Shown: positions 53,001-61,225 of the stretch, in pieces
Layout of the letters: each line of letters starts with the position of its first letter
Numbering within the stretch: the stretch's first letter is position 1
NCBI GenBank assembly: GCA_052389915.1
Contig: JBQTHL010000014.1
Coordinates: 124,001-188,000 of the forward strand
Source: Panacagrimonas sp052389915
GTDB taxonomy: Bacteria > Pseudomonadota > Gammaproteobacteria > Nevskiales > Nevskiaceae
Length of the DNA: 64,000 bases
Reading direction: 5' to 3'
Notes under the pieces: generated by a model
Databases searched by the model: none
The model's input: only the letters and a program-made list of their open reading frames with translations
Told to the model about the DNA's origin: nothing
Translations under genes and position numbers: made by a program

Positions 53001-54553
53001 CCGGCGGTGTCGTTGTCGATGATGTCGGCAGGCGGGATGCGACCACCCGTACCCAGCACCGTCGGAGCGATCGCCGTATTCGTGAAGAGGCCGGTGCCGA
53101 CGAAGGGAGTAACGGTCGGCGAAACGATTTCGGTAACCGTCAGGTTGGTGACACTGCCGCCGGGACTGAACTCGTCGACCATGCCGTCGACCAGCACCTG
53201 CGCCCCGACCGCGATCCCCGACGCCGGAGCGGACGAGGTGAACACGAAGATGCCGTCGGACGTGGCGGCGTTCCCGTCGCCATCGCCGTCCTGCAGGTAG
53301 AGGCCGTTGCTGGCCACGGCAGTCACGATGCCCGGCACGCCGGTGACGGCCATGTTCACCATCGGCGAACGATGCGTCGCGCCCTGGATCTGGTAGATGC
53401 GCGCACCGACCATCGGAGGCGGCATCGGCTCGTTTTCGACGATGGTGACGGTGACCATGCTCGGCGTGCCCGCCGTGGCGTCGGTCAGCGTACCGAGCAT
53501 GGTGACGATGGTTTCGTCGCCCTCAAACACCAGGTCGTCGTTGGACGCGAGCGTGATCGTCCCGCTGGTCGAGTTGGCCGGAATCGTGATGGACGCTGCG
53601 GAGGCGCTGTAGTCGGGGGTGCCCATCGCGCTGCCGTTGGTGGCGGTGCCGCCGAACAACAGGTTCACGGTGACGTCCTGCGTCGAAACCGCCGACAGCG
53701 TGGCGGTGACGGTGGCGCTGCCCGAGAGTTCGCTGAAGGATGCCGGCGTGACGCTCAAGCTCACCGTCGTCGATGCAGCTCCCGCGCCGTGCGGTGTGAC
53801 GACCACATCGTCGATCGCGAGGCCGTGATCGGAGCCGGCATGGTCCGGATCCGACCACCGCAGAATCACTTCCGTCCCAGCCGGGATACTCAGGCCGACG
53901 ATGGTGGTAGTGCGCAAAACGCGGTTGGCTGCGAGGTTGCCATCCTGGGCTCCGGCCGCGCCGCCGGTGATGGGGCTGGTAAAGTCCAGCAAAGCTACGG
54001 CGGTTCCGGCGGACTGGAATTCGGCCAGCGAACCCGTGACCGTGGGGGCGCCGACGAGGTAAGAAAAAGCAACGGTCTGCGCCGCAGCGGCGCTGTTGCG
54101 CCACTGCTCGCCGACGTACTGCACGTCTAACGAAGTGATGGTGGTGCCGGTGTTGTTCTGAAGGCGCACGCCCCAGAAAAGGTTGCCGACTGCGGCATTG
54201 CCCGATCCGAGCGAACCCAGTGCCCGGTCGGTGGCAGTCCCCGTCCCGTAGCTATACAGATTCCCAGCGTTGCTCGACCCATTGTTGGCCACGATCGTGG
54301 CGCCCGTTCCAGTGCGGGCATGAAACCAGCCCGGAATCGTGGAATTGTTGGTGAACGCCGCCGAGCCGGATGCGATCAGCGTTTCGAAATTTTCCGTGTA
54401 GGGCACGTCGAGCGCAGTCAGGCTGACCTGCGCCTGGACCGCTGGCGCGAAGCCGAGAACTGGCAACGCGAACGCAATGCTGGCGGAAACAGCAGCCAAG
54501 CGCTTCCTCAGGGAAGCACCATTCGGCAGGCATGCGACGAAATTCTTACCCAT
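50066..54553 (-). CDS. Giant exported endonuclease/exonuclease/phosphatase-family nuclease (ExeM/NucH-like)
   Basis: The 1495-residue protein starts at ATG 54551-54553 (GGGGA seven bases upstream; upstream ATGs have poorer sites). It has a signal peptide (about 1-42), an N-terminal beta domain, and a Calx-beta-like domain (about 260-375: VTPASFSELSGSATVTATLS...LVFEGDETIVTML). An ExeM-type region follows (GARIYQIQGATHRSPM). The EEP nuclease core is at about 660-975 with VGAYNVENLDPND, LSEVQDN, VVVNNHFNSKGGD, LVLGDLNDFD and SDHDPLVASF. Then come a PKD-like domain (from about 985) and two near-identical CBM-like jelly rolls (about 1185-1330 and 1345-1495), joined by a run of 11 prolines. It probably degrades extracellular DNA. 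Confidence 0.9.
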   Translation of the reverse strand: MGKNFVACLPNGASLRKRLAAVSASIAFALPVLGFAPAVQAQVSLTALDVPYTENFETLIASGSAAFTNNSTIPGWFHARTGTGATIVANNGSSNAGNLYSYGTGTATDRALGSLGSGNAAVGNLFWGVRLQNNTGTTITSLDVQYVGEQWRNSAAAAQTVAFSYLVGAPTVTGSLAEFQSAGTAVALLDFTSPITGGAAGAQDGNLAANRVLRTTTIVGLSIPAGTEVILRWSDPDHAGSDHGLAIDDVVVTPHGAGAASTTVSLSVTPASFSELSGSATVTATLSAVSTQDVTVNLLFGGTATNGSAMGTPDYSASAASITIPANSTSGTITLASNDDLVFEGDETIVTMLGTLTDATAGTPSMVTVTIVENEPMPPPMVGARIYQIQGATHRSPMVNMAVTGVPGIVTAVASNGLYLQDGDGDGNAATSDGIFVFTSSAPASGIAVGAQVLVDGMVDEFSPGGSVTNLTVTEIVSPTVTPFVGTGLFTNTAIAPTVLGTGGRIPPADIIDNDTAGNVETSLTTVFDPAQDGIDFYESLEGMLVQVNNGRATGPTNGFGEIWVVGDLGVNATGSNARGGVTLVERATGVDFNPERIQLDDGLNGVTSPTVNVGDTLTDIRGVVHYNFGNFEVQLTQAPSVATNPLAPSVRTLDFGGDRLTVGAYNVENLDPNDTSFARLAGQIVANIGAPDILALSEVQDNNGATNNGVVAADVTFDELIDAIVAAGGPEYSYTQIDPVNNMDGGEPGGNIRVAQLYNPLRVTFVPGTSGAGGSTDATAVAPALVGGKVALTLSPGRIDPTNSAWNFSRKPLAATYDFNGRRVVVVNNHFNSKGGDQPLFGVNQPPLLSSEVQRLMQATLVHSFVNSVLTLDANARVLVLGDLNDFDFSPPLRILRNGPLGSNGEEGTLPALVNLGAELVADAVERYGYVFEGNSQELDHILTTTSLLNAGAQFETLHINAEYADQASDHDPLVASFLLPANAAPVADAGADQTVAGGDTVTLSGTGSTDEGSIASYAWTQTAGMTVTLTGANTATASFTAPAAAGTLSFTLTVVDNEGAMDADSTNVIVGADITPADFTFFDVSGVAPGSLQTSNPVEVTGINSPAPIAVTGVGFYGIDGGPCTQTSGTVTSGAMVRVCHTASSSFSTATNTTLTIGASGVLVGESDTFASTTAAAPLPPVTNLIQNSGFETGSLAPWYFFAVGNALGNAAVDNTVKFEGNASARVTITRADAAAPWNATLGQPLSLEAGTTYTLKFRAMADRSLPIRVNLQRNVAPFTSYFSQDPRLTTGWQEFSFTFTAPVTTSALLSLNLGLSVGTLWIDAVSLTTASAPPPPPPPPPPPTAASLVLNPGFENTALAPWYFFAAGNALGSAAVDGAVKFEGNRSARVTLTRADTAAPWNATLGQGLNLTAGQTYTLKFRAMADRSRTIRAVVQRNGSPFNEFVTQFPMLDTSWREFTYTFTAPTTTAALLSFNFGQSVGNVWIDAVSLQ

Positions 54554-54697
54554 GAGCATTCCCCGACAGGATCGGTACAGGTGGTAACGCATCGAAGCCG
54601 CGATGGTGACGACGGCGCGTGACGCTCAGGCGACAGAACGGCGAACGACAGATGGCGGCGTGCAGGTCGAACATCGATCGCGTTCCCGCGCCATCGA

Positions 54698-55465
54698 CTA
54701 CACGTCGATGCGATCGCCGCGGCGCAAATGCCGGTACGACCAGCCGCTCAACGCGCTCGCGCACTGCGATTTCAACACGTCCTCGGTGCCCGGCTTGTGG
54801 TGCGTGAGCAACAGCTCGGGCCGATGACGCAGCCGGCCCAGTTCCTGTCCGAGCAATTCGGGGGTGTAGTGCCGGGCAACTACGCCCAGTTCGGCCTGCT
54901 CGTCGGGAAAGGCGATGTCGATCATCAGGCGATCGAGTCGCGGCAGGCCGTTGAAGAATTCCCACATCGCAGGGTTGGCGCCGGTATCGCCGGTGAACGC
55001 GAACGCACCCGCCCCGGACTCGATCAGGTAGCCCACCGCAGGGATCGTGTGTCTGACCTCGAACGCGCGAATGCAGGTGCCGTCGCCGAGTTTCTGCGTC
55101 GAACCGACCTGCAAGTCGCGAAACGCAAGCAGCGGCGCGTCCGCGGTGGGGAGCATGGAAAAATCCGGCCACAGCTCCCAGTTGAACAAATGCTTGCGGA
55201 GCGTCGCCAGGGTTTCGGAGAGGGCCCGGACGAGAATCGGACCGGGTACCTCGCCGGACAGATTGTCGGCGAGGAACGCCAGACCGCAGGTGTGATCCAG
55301 GTGCGCGTGCGTGAGGAACACCTGCCGGATGCGCCGCATCTCCTCCAGGCCCAGATCGCCGACGCCTGTGCCGGCGTCGATGAGGGTTTCGTCCCCGAGC
55401 AGCAGGCTGGTGGTACGCAGACCCGGCCCCACTCCCCCACTGCATCCCAGCACCTTTATCTGCAT
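54698..55465 (-). CDS. MBL-fold hydrolase, class II cAMP phosphodiesterase-like
   Basis: The 255-residue metallo-beta-lactamase-fold protein starts at ATG 55463-55465 (MQIKVLGCSGGVGPGLRTTS); a longer frame is rejected. The metal-binding HxHxDH motif is THAHLDHTCGLAF. Later ligands are in RHTIPAVGYLIE, FTGDTGANP and LLTHHKPG. The order and the LGCSGG start fit the 3',5'-cyclic-nucleotide phosphodiesterase/YcbL-like group. Substrate is not proved. It lies next to the giant nuclease gene on the same strand (144 bp apart) and is divergent from the CcsA gene. Confidence 0.85.
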   Translation of the reverse strand: MQIKVLGCSGGVGPGLRTTSLLLGDETLIDAGTGVGDLGLEEMRRIRQVFLTHAHLDHTCGLAFLADNLSGEVPGPILVRALSETLATLRKHLFNWELWPDFSMLPTADAPLLAFRDLQVGSTQKLGDGTCIRAFEVRHTIPAVGYLIESGAGAFAFTGDTGANPAMWEFFNGLPRLDRLMIDIAFPDEQAELGVVARHYTPELLGQELGRLRHRPELLLTHHKPGTEDVLKSQCASALSGWSYRHLRRGDRIDV

Positions 55466-55554
55466 GCCTGCGCTCTCGCGTTGCCGACTCCGGCTAGCAT
55501 GCGCTCCGGGCACGCCCGAGCCAAGCGGAGCCCGATGCTATTCTTGCCGCGCTC

Positions 55555-56340
55555 ATGATCGCCCTCCTCGCTTCCCATCTGGCCGCAGCCTTCTACTCGG
55601 CGTGCGCCGTCTGCGCCTGGCGCAAACCGGCGATGACGGTGTGGTTGACGCCGATCGCCCTCGTGCTGCACTTCGTCGCGCTGGCTTTCGGTCTCGTGCA
55701 CGAAGGCAGCCTGCGCATCGGAGTGACGGAAGCGGCCTCGCTATTCGCATGGCAATCCGCCGTGTTGTTGTGGCTGTTCACGTTCCGCGAACCCGTGGGC
55801 GTCAACGGTGTCGCGGTGTATCCGCTGGCGGCGCTGTTCGCGATCTGGGCGGCGCTGGTGCCCTCGCCCGTCAGCAGCGTGCGCATCGACGACTGGCAGG
55901 TCAGCGTGCACGTCCTGCTCTCGCTGCTTTCGGCCGGGTTGCTGACGCTGGCTGCGGTGCAGGCCGTGGCGCTGGCGATTCAGGACCGGCTGCTGCACCG
56001 GCGCCGGATCGCGCCGACCGGCGGGCGCATGCCGCCGCTTCAGACGATGGAGCAGGTGTTGTTCCAGTTGATCGCCGTGGGCTTCGGCCTGCTCAGCCTG
56101 ACCTTGTTGTCCGGCTTATGGTTCGTGCACGACTGGCTGGCGCAACACTTGGCACACAAGACGGTACTGTCGGTCTCCGCCTGGTCGATCTTCGGCGTGC
56201 TGCTGTGGGGCCGCTGGCGTCATGGCTGGCGCGGCCGCACCGCCATCCGCTGGGCGCTCGCGGGCTACGCGACCCTGATCCTGTCTTACTTCGGCAGCAA
56301 GCTGATTCTGGAACAACTGTTTGGGAAACATTGGGTTTGA
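55555..56340 (+). CDS. Cytochrome c assembly protein CcsA-family (YpjD-like)
   Basis: The 261-residue integral membrane protein has about eight transmembrane helices and the CcsA/CcmC-type domain (PF01578). The tryptophan-rich-like loop is reduced, but VLLWLFTFREPVG, VHVLLSLLSAGLLTLAAVQAVALAIQDRLL, LIAVGFGLLSLTLLSGLWFV and SVSAWSIFGVLLWGRWRHGWRGRTAIRW are present. The last segment resembles the HxxxW region of heme handling proteins. YpjD is of uncertain function in E. coli. It is followed by the CorC/CNNM-type gene, as ypjD is followed by yfjD in E. coli, supporting the name. Confidence 0.88.
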   Translation: MIALLASHLAAAFYSACAVCAWRKPAMTVWLTPIALVLHFVALAFGLVHEGSLRIGVTEAASLFAWQSAVLLWLFTFREPVGVNGVAVYPLAALFAIWAALVPSPVSSVRIDDWQVSVHVLLSLLSAGLLTLAAVQAVALAIQDRLLHRRRIAPTGGRMPPLQTMEQVLFQLIAVGFGLLSLTLLSGLWFVHDWLAQHLAHKTVLSVSAWSIFGVLLWGRWRHGWRGRTAIRWALAGYATLILSYFGSKLILEQLFGKHWV

Positions 56341-56427
56341 CGCGAAAGTTCGAGTAGCCCCGGTTGACAGCTTCATTCGCCATTCAGTAACTACTGCGTT
56401 TGCGAAACCACGGAACGCTGCCCCCGA

Positions 56428-57714
56428 TTGGACAACATCCCGCTTCTGATCCTGTCTCTGGTCCTTGTAGCGTGCATTCTGCTTTCCGGATTCTTCTCGG
56501 GCTCGGAGACGAGCCTGATGTCGATCAACCGCTACCGCCTCAAGACACGAGCACAGAAAGGCCAGCGCAGCGCGCGTATGGCGCAGGAACTGCTGGAGCG
56601 CCCGGATCGCCTGATCGGCCTGATCCTGCTGCTCAACAACATCGTGCAGGCGCTGATTCCGATGCTGCTTCTGGCGATGTCGCAGCGGCTGCTGGGCGAT
56701 GCCGAGACGGCGCTGATCGTGGCCACCGTCGGTACCGCACTGCTGATCTTCATTTTCTCCGAGTCCATGCCCAAGACCCTGGGCGCCTTGCATCCAGAAC
56801 GGATCGGGCTGCCGGCGGCATTCGTTTACTGGCCGACGCTGAAAGTGTTCGGATGGCTGATCGATATCGTCAATCTGATCGGCAACCGCATTCTGCGCCT
56901 GCTCGGCGTAAGTCCCGAAGAAGCGGCGCAGCACAGCCTGTCTACCGAAGAACTTCGCACCGTGGTCGCCGAAGCCGGCGCGATCATTCCGCAGCGCCAC
57001 CAGAAGATGCTGCTGTCGATTCTGGATCTGGAGAAGGGCACGGTCGAAGACATCATGGTGCCGCGCAACGAGATCGTCGGCGTGGACGTGTCGCTGCCTT
57101 GGGAGCAGGTGCGCGAGCAGATCGTCTCCACCCAGCACACGCGATTGCCGCTGTTCAGCGGCACCATCGAAGAACTCTGCGGAGTGGTTCATGTGCGCCG
57201 GCTGCTGTCGTTGCTGGCCGACGGCAAGCTCGACACCAAGTCGCTCATCCAGATGGCAAGGGAGCCGTACTTCATTCCCGAAGGAACGCCACTCAACCAG
57301 CAGCTTCTCAACTTCCAGAATCAGAAGCGCCGCATCGGATTCGTCGTCGATGAGTATGGAGACATCCGGGGCCTGGTGACCCTAGAAGACATTCTGGAAG
57401 AAGTGGTGGGGGAGTTCACCTCCGACCCGGCCACGCGCATCAAGAACGTGTATGCCGACCCGGACGGAAGCTTCCGTGTGTCCGGGTCGGTGACCTTGCG
57501 CACGCTCAACCGCTCGCTGGGCTGGAAGCTGCCCACGGACGGACCCAAGACGGTCAACGGACTATTACTGGAAAAGCTGGAGAACATCCCGCAGGCCGGC
57601 CGCCAGGTCGAGATTGGCGGCTACCTGTTCGAGATCACCGAGACACGATCCAACGCGGTCAAGGCTACGCGGGTGCGACCGCCGGGACGGACGACCAAGG
57701 CCAAGGCTGCCTAG
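56428..57714 (+). CDS. CNNM/CorC-type transporter-associated membrane protein (HlyC/CorC family)
   Basis: The 428-residue protein starts at TTG 56428. The N-terminal DUF21 membrane domain (about 1-170) has ILLSGFFSGSETSLMSINRYRLK and SESMPKTLGALHPERI. It is followed by two CBS domains (about 195-330, VEDIMVPRNEIVGVD, GFVVDEYGDIRGLVTLEDILEE) and a C-terminal CorC_HlyC domain (GSFRVSGSVTLRTLNRSLGW). Members take part in Mg2+/Co2+ efflux or transport. It is the YfjD/CorE equivalent paired with the YpjD-like gene. The end is lysine/arginine-rich (RTTKAKAA). Confidence 0.9.
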   Translation: MDNIPLLILSLVLVACILLSGFFSGSETSLMSINRYRLKTRAQKGQRSARMAQELLERPDRLIGLILLLNNIVQALIPMLLLAMSQRLLGDAETALIVATVGTALLIFIFSESMPKTLGALHPERIGLPAAFVYWPTLKVFGWLIDIVNLIGNRILRLLGVSPEEAAQHSLSTEELRTVVAEAGAIIPQRHQKMLLSILDLEKGTVEDIMVPRNEIVGVDVSLPWEQVREQIVSTQHTRLPLFSGTIEELCGVVHVRRLLSLLADGKLDTKSLIQMAREPYFIPEGTPLNQQLLNFQNQKRRIGFVVDEYGDIRGLVTLEDILEEVVGEFTSDPATRIKNVYADPDGSFRVSGSVTLRTLNRSLGWKLPTDGPKTVNGLLLEKLENIPQAGRQVEIGGYLFEITETRSNAVKATRVRPPGRTTKAKAA

Positions 57715-57717
57715 CGC

Positions 57718-58131
57718 CTATTCAGCCTTGTCGTCGCCACCGCGGCGGGCGTCGATGCGATCGCCGCGTTCGTCCATGCGCTCTTCGATGCGATCGCCTT
57801 TCTTGTCCAGACGCTCTGCCTTCCGGTCGCCGCGCTCGTCCAGACGCTCGTCGATGCGATCGCCCTTCTTGTCCAGGCGCTCGGCCTTCACGTCGTTGCC
57901 GCGCGCTGCGGCTCGGTCGGCGCGATTGTCCATGCGCTCTTCAATACGATCCCCCTTGTTGTCCAGCCGCTCGGCCTTTCGGTCGCCGCGGTTTTCCATG
58001 CGCTCTTCGATGCGTTCGCCCTTGTTGTCCAGCCGCTCGTTGGCGGCCTGACCGTCGGCAGAAAGGGCGGAAGTGGACGCAACACCCATCGCAGCGGCCA
58101 CGGCCAGTGCATAAATATTTCGATTCATCAT
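57718..58131 (-). CDS. Exported highly charged repeat protein (RLDxKGDRIxERMD repeats)
   Basis: The 137-residue protein has a signal peptide (MMNRNIYALAVAAAMGVASTSALS) and a mature part made of about ten units of the type RLDKKGDRIDERLD, ERMENRGDRKAERLDNK and so on. The spacing of hydrophobic positions and Arg/Asp/Glu density suggest a long amphipathic or solvent-exposed helix. There are no cysteines. AAGGAG seven bases upstream of ATG 58129-58131 supports the start. Similar proteins are conserved in some proteobacteria, but I know of no function. It is convergent with the CorC-type gene (3 bp between stops). Confidence 0.75.
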   Translation of the reverse strand: MMNRNIYALAVAAAMGVASTSALSADGQAANERLDNKGERIEERMENRGDRKAERLDNKGDRIEERMDNRADRAAARGNDVKAERLDKKGDRIDERLDERGDRKAERLDKKGDRIEERMDERGDRIDARRGGDDKAE

Positions 58132-58308
58132 GTGAAAACTCCTTGTGAGTTGAGGACGCCGGGAAGCGAGGTAACGGCTGTTCCGTTGCCATCCCCGGCT
58201 GACAACTAGACTCCACTAACTTCCTGTATCCGGGCTGTACGGGGCATAAAATTCTCGCGACCGTCCCACTCTCTGCACAACAAGTCCCCCGCCTGAACCC
58301 GCGATCCG

Positions 58309-59493
58309 ATGGCTTCCCTCGAAACCGACGTGCTGATTCTGGGCGGTGGCGCCGCCGGCCTTTTCTGCGCGCTCGCCGCGGGACAGCGAGGTCGCAAAGT
58401 CCGCGTGCTCGAACGCGCAGACAGGGTCGGCAAGAAAATTCTCATGTCCGGCGGTGGACGCTGCAATTTCACCAACACCGGCACCACCGCGGAGAACTTC
58501 CTTTCGGCCAATCCACACTTCTGCAAGTCGGCGCTGGCGCGCTATCGCCCGGAGGCGTTCATCGCACTGGTGAATCGCCACGGCATCGCCTGGCACGAGA
58601 AGGAGCTGGGCCAGTTGTTTTGCGACGAGTCGTCGAAGCCGATCGTGAAGATGCTGCTCGACGAGTGCGCCGCGGCGACGGTGCAGATCGACAAGAGTTG
58701 CGAAGTCGAGAGCATCGAACGTACAGCCGAAGGTTTCGTGCTGAGCACCTCGCAGGGAAGCATGCGGGCGTCGAAGCTGGTGGTGGCCACCGGCGGCTTA
58801 TCGATTCCGACGCTGGGCGGCAGCGGTTTCGGTTATGAACTGGCAAAGCAATTCGGTCACGCGCTGCTACCGATGCGCGCAGGCCTTGTGCCCCTCACCT
58901 TGTCGGGACGGCCGCTGGAAGAGTGGCAGAATCTCGCTGGCCTGAGCCTGCCGGTGGAAGCCTCGTGCGCGGACGCCGCCTTCACCAACGCGATGCTCAT
59001 CACACATCGCGGGTTGTCCGGCCCGGCGCTGTTGCAGATCTCCAATTACTGGCAGGCCGGCGAGCCGCTGCGAATCGACCTGATGCCGCAGGCCGATGCA
59101 TTGAGCTTCCTGCTCGAACGCCAACGCGAGCAGCCGGCCATCGAGTTGCGCACCGCACTGACCGAGGTCCTGCCCAAGCGATTCGCACAACGCTTCTGCG
59201 AATTGCTCGCGCCGAGCCGGCCACTGCGCCAGTACCGTTTGCAGGAACTGCGTGCGATCTCGGAAGGGGTGCACACCTGGCCCATCACACCCAACGGCAC
59301 CGAAGGCTATCGCACGGCGGAGGTGACCCTGGGCGGCGTCGATACACGCGAACTGTCCTCGACGACGATGGAATCGCGCTTCGTGCCGGGGCTGTATTTC
59401 ATCGGCGAAGTCGTCGATGTCACGGGCTGGCTCGGTGGTTACAACTTCCAGTGGGCCTGGGCGTCCGGCCACGCCTGCGCGCAAGCGCTGTGA
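58309..59493 (+). CDS. NAD(P)/FAD-dependent oxidoreductase, BaiN/HI0933 (YhiN) family
   Basis: The 394-residue flavoprotein has the N-terminal FAD motif LILGGGAAGLFCALAAGQRG, the family signature VGKKILMSGGGRCNFTN, ATGGLSIPTLGGSGFGYELAK, THRGLSGPALLQISNYW and the C-terminal GLYFIGEVVDVTGWLGGYNFQWAWASGHA. All are hallmarks of the BaiN/YhiN family. The precise reaction is unsettled for most members. ATG 58309 is the start. A downstream SEC-C/YchJ gene begins 2 bp after its stop and overlaps it if its GTG is used. Confidence 0.92.
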   Translation: MASLETDVLILGGGAAGLFCALAAGQRGRKVRVLERADRVGKKILMSGGGRCNFTNTGTTAENFLSANPHFCKSALARYRPEAFIALVNRHGIAWHEKELGQLFCDESSKPIVKMLLDECAAATVQIDKSCEVESIERTAEGFVLSTSQGSMRASKLVVATGGLSIPTLGGSGFGYELAKQFGHALLPMRAGLVPLTLSGRPLEEWQNLAGLSLPVEASCADAAFTNAMLITHRGLSGPALLQISNYWQAGEPLRIDLMPQADALSFLLERQREQPAIELRTALTEVLPKRFAQRFCELLAPSRPLRQYRLQELRAISEGVHTWPITPNGTEGYRTAEVTLGGVDTRELSSTTMESRFVPGLYFIGEVVDVTGWLGGYNFQWAWASGHACAQAL

Positions 59494-59495
59494 GC

Positions 59496-59891
59496 ATGCA
59501 ACGCGCTACGAGCACTGCTGCCCCCTGCCCTTGCGGTACCGATCGGAGCTACGACGCATGCTGCGGGCGCTGTCACTCGGGACTCGCAGCGCCGACCGCG
59601 GAATCCCTCATGCGCTCGCGCTACAGCGCTTTCGTTCTTCGGCTTGAGGATTACCTGCTCTCGACCTGGCATCCGCGCACACGGCCGACTTCGGTCGACG
59701 TGGACGCAACCACGCGCTGGCTGGGGCTGAGCGTGAAATCCGCGCGTGATACCGCGGCCGACGCTGCCGAAGTGGAATTCGTGGCGCGCTATCGCATCGG
59801 CGGCGGCACCGCCGTGCGCCTGCACGAGCGCAGCCGATTCGTCCGCGAAGATGGACACTGGTACTACGTCGACGGCGAGGTCGTTCGTTGA
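59496..59891 (+). CDS. ychJ: YchJ-family protein (UPF0225) with N-terminal SEC-C motif
   Basis: The 131-residue protein has an N-terminal zinc-binding SEC-C-like motif (CPCGTDRSYDACCGRCHSG). A YchJ domain (NTF2-like fold) follows: SLMRSRYSAFVLRLEDYLLSTWHPRTRP, VEFVARYRIGGG, LHERSRFVREDGHWYYVDG. The ATG at 59496 is used; a GTG at 59490 overlaps the BaiN stop (GTGA). A much longer frame upstream is only a shadow of BaiN. Function is unknown in E. coli; cofactor or substrate cannot be told here. Confidence 0.9.
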   Translation: MQRATSTAAPCPCGTDRSYDACCGRCHSGLAAPTAESLMRSRYSAFVLRLEDYLLSTWHPRTRPTSVDVDATTRWLGLSVKSARDTAADAAEVEFVARYRIGGGTAVRLHERSRFVREDGHWYYVDGEVVR

Positions 59892-59959
59892 CCATCGCGT
59901 AGTTGTGCATCGACCAGCCGCGGCATAGCCTGCAATCTCGCTGCCTTAAGGAGATCAAC

Positions 59960-60361
59960 ATGTTCGTGACCTCGCTTTACGCTGGCCTGTTGGCCTTGTG
60001 GTTCGTGGTCCTGAGCATGCGCGTCGTCGGACGCCGACGCGGCAACAAGATCAACCTCGGCGACGGCGGCGATGCTCAGATGCAGCGGCTGATTCGCGGA
60101 CACGGCAACTTTGCCGAATACGTGCCGCTCATCCTGCTGCTGCTGCTGATTCTCGAAACCGGCGGCACCACGCCGTTCTGGCTCATCCATCTGATCGGCA
60201 TCACGCTGGTGATCGCGCGCGTGCTGCACGGCATCGCGCTGAGCTTTTCCGACCACTTCTTCTTCGGTCGATTTGTCGGCACGCTGCTGACCTTCATTCT
60301 GCTGGCCGTCACCGGACTGCTATGCCTGTGGCGCGGCGTCGCGGGCCTGACGCTCATGTAG
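59960..60361 (+). CDS. MAPEG family membrane protein
   Basis: The 133-residue integral membrane protein begins at ATG 59960 after an AAGGAG site. It has four predicted transmembrane helices and the family motif GRRRGNKINLGDGGDAQMQRLIRGHGNFAEYVPL, with the conserved Glu. It belongs to the MAPEG superfamily (membrane-associated eicosanoid and glutathione metabolism). Bacterial members are mostly of unknown substrate; glutathione binding is inferred from the family. Its stop overlaps the convergent SDR gene by 8 bp. Confidence 0.92.
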   Translation: MFVTSLYAGLLALWFVVLSMRVVGRRRGNKINLGDGGDAQMQRLIRGHGNFAEYVPLILLLLLILETGGTTPFWLIHLIGITLVIARVLHGIALSFSDHFFFGRFVGTLLTFILLAVTGLLCLWRGVAGLTLM

Positions 60362-61214
60362 CTATGGCAGCGCTTTGCCTGCGCTGGCGCTGGGTGAGCC
60401 AGACGAGGATGCCCTGATACCCGCTGGGCAGGATGCGCTGCATGGCGTCGACGAAATGCGCGTCGGTGCCGATCAGCACGCGTCTCGCATTGTTCTGCAC
60501 GCCCTTGAGGATGACCTTCGCCGCCTCGTCCGCGGTGGTGCGGAACATCTTCTCGAAATCCTTCTTGCTGGTTGCTGCGTCAGTGCCGGTGATCGACTCC
60601 GCGCTCCTGTCCACGCGCGCGGCATTGGCGATGTTGGTCTTGATGCCGCCCGGATGCACGCTGGTGGCACTGACGCCGGCGCCTTGGATATCCAGTTCCT
60701 GGCGCAGCGCCTCTGTGAAGCCGCGCACGGCGAACTTGGTGGCGTTGTAAGTGCCCTGCGTCGGAACGGCGATCAGGCCGAACAGGCTGGAGATGTTGAT
60801 CACATGTCCTTCGCCAGAGGCGCGCAAATGCGGCAGGAAGGACTTGGTGCCGTGCACGACGCCCCAGAAATTGATGCCCATGATCCATTCGAAGTCTTCG
60901 TACGTGGCCGCTTCGATGGTGGAGCCGTGAGCGACGCCGGCGTTGTTGAAAATCAGATTGACCTTGCCGTGATCCGCCACGACCTGGTCGGCCCAGGCCT
61001 GCACGGCGCCGCGATTCGCCACGTCCAGTTTTTGCGACGTAACCTTCACCTTGCCGGCCGTGCGCACCCGCTCCACGGTTTCTGCCAAGCCAGCCTCGTT
61101 CACGTCGCTGATGGCGACGTGACAGCCGCGGTGGGCCAATTCGATCGCCAGCTCACGACCCATGCCCGAGGCCGCGCCGGTGATCGCGGCCACCTTGTTC
61201 TCGAAGTTTTTCAT
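60354..61214 (-). CDS. SDR family NAD(P)-dependent oxidoreductase
   Basis: The 286-residue short-chain dehydrogenase starts at ATG 61212-61214 with GGGAG upstream; a TTG five codons earlier is rejected. It has AITGAASGMGRELAIELAHRG, NNAGVAHGSTIEA, NISSLFGLIAVPTQGTYNATKFAVRGFTEALRQEL and HPGGIKTNI. The C-terminal extension resembles the acetoin/3-oxoacyl type fused to a membrane-associating tail in monooxygenase clusters. Its stop is just 12 bp... from the monooxygenase gene's stop side: the monooxygenase is immediately upstream (61226), so both form one operon. Confidence 0.9.
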   Translation of the reverse strand: MKNFENKVAAITGAASGMGRELAIELAHRGCHVAISDVNEAGLAETVERVRTAGKVKVTSQKLDVANRGAVQAWADQVVADHGKVNLIFNNAGVAHGSTIEAATYEDFEWIMGINFWGVVHGTKSFLPHLRASGEGHVINISSLFGLIAVPTQGTYNATKFAVRGFTEALRQELDIQGAGVSATSVHPGGIKTNIANAARVDRSAESITGTDAATSKKDFEKMFRTTADEAAKVILKGVQNNARRVLIGTDAHFVDAMQRILPSGYQGILVWLTQRQRRQSAAIAT

Positions 61215-61225
61215 CGTGATCTCCC

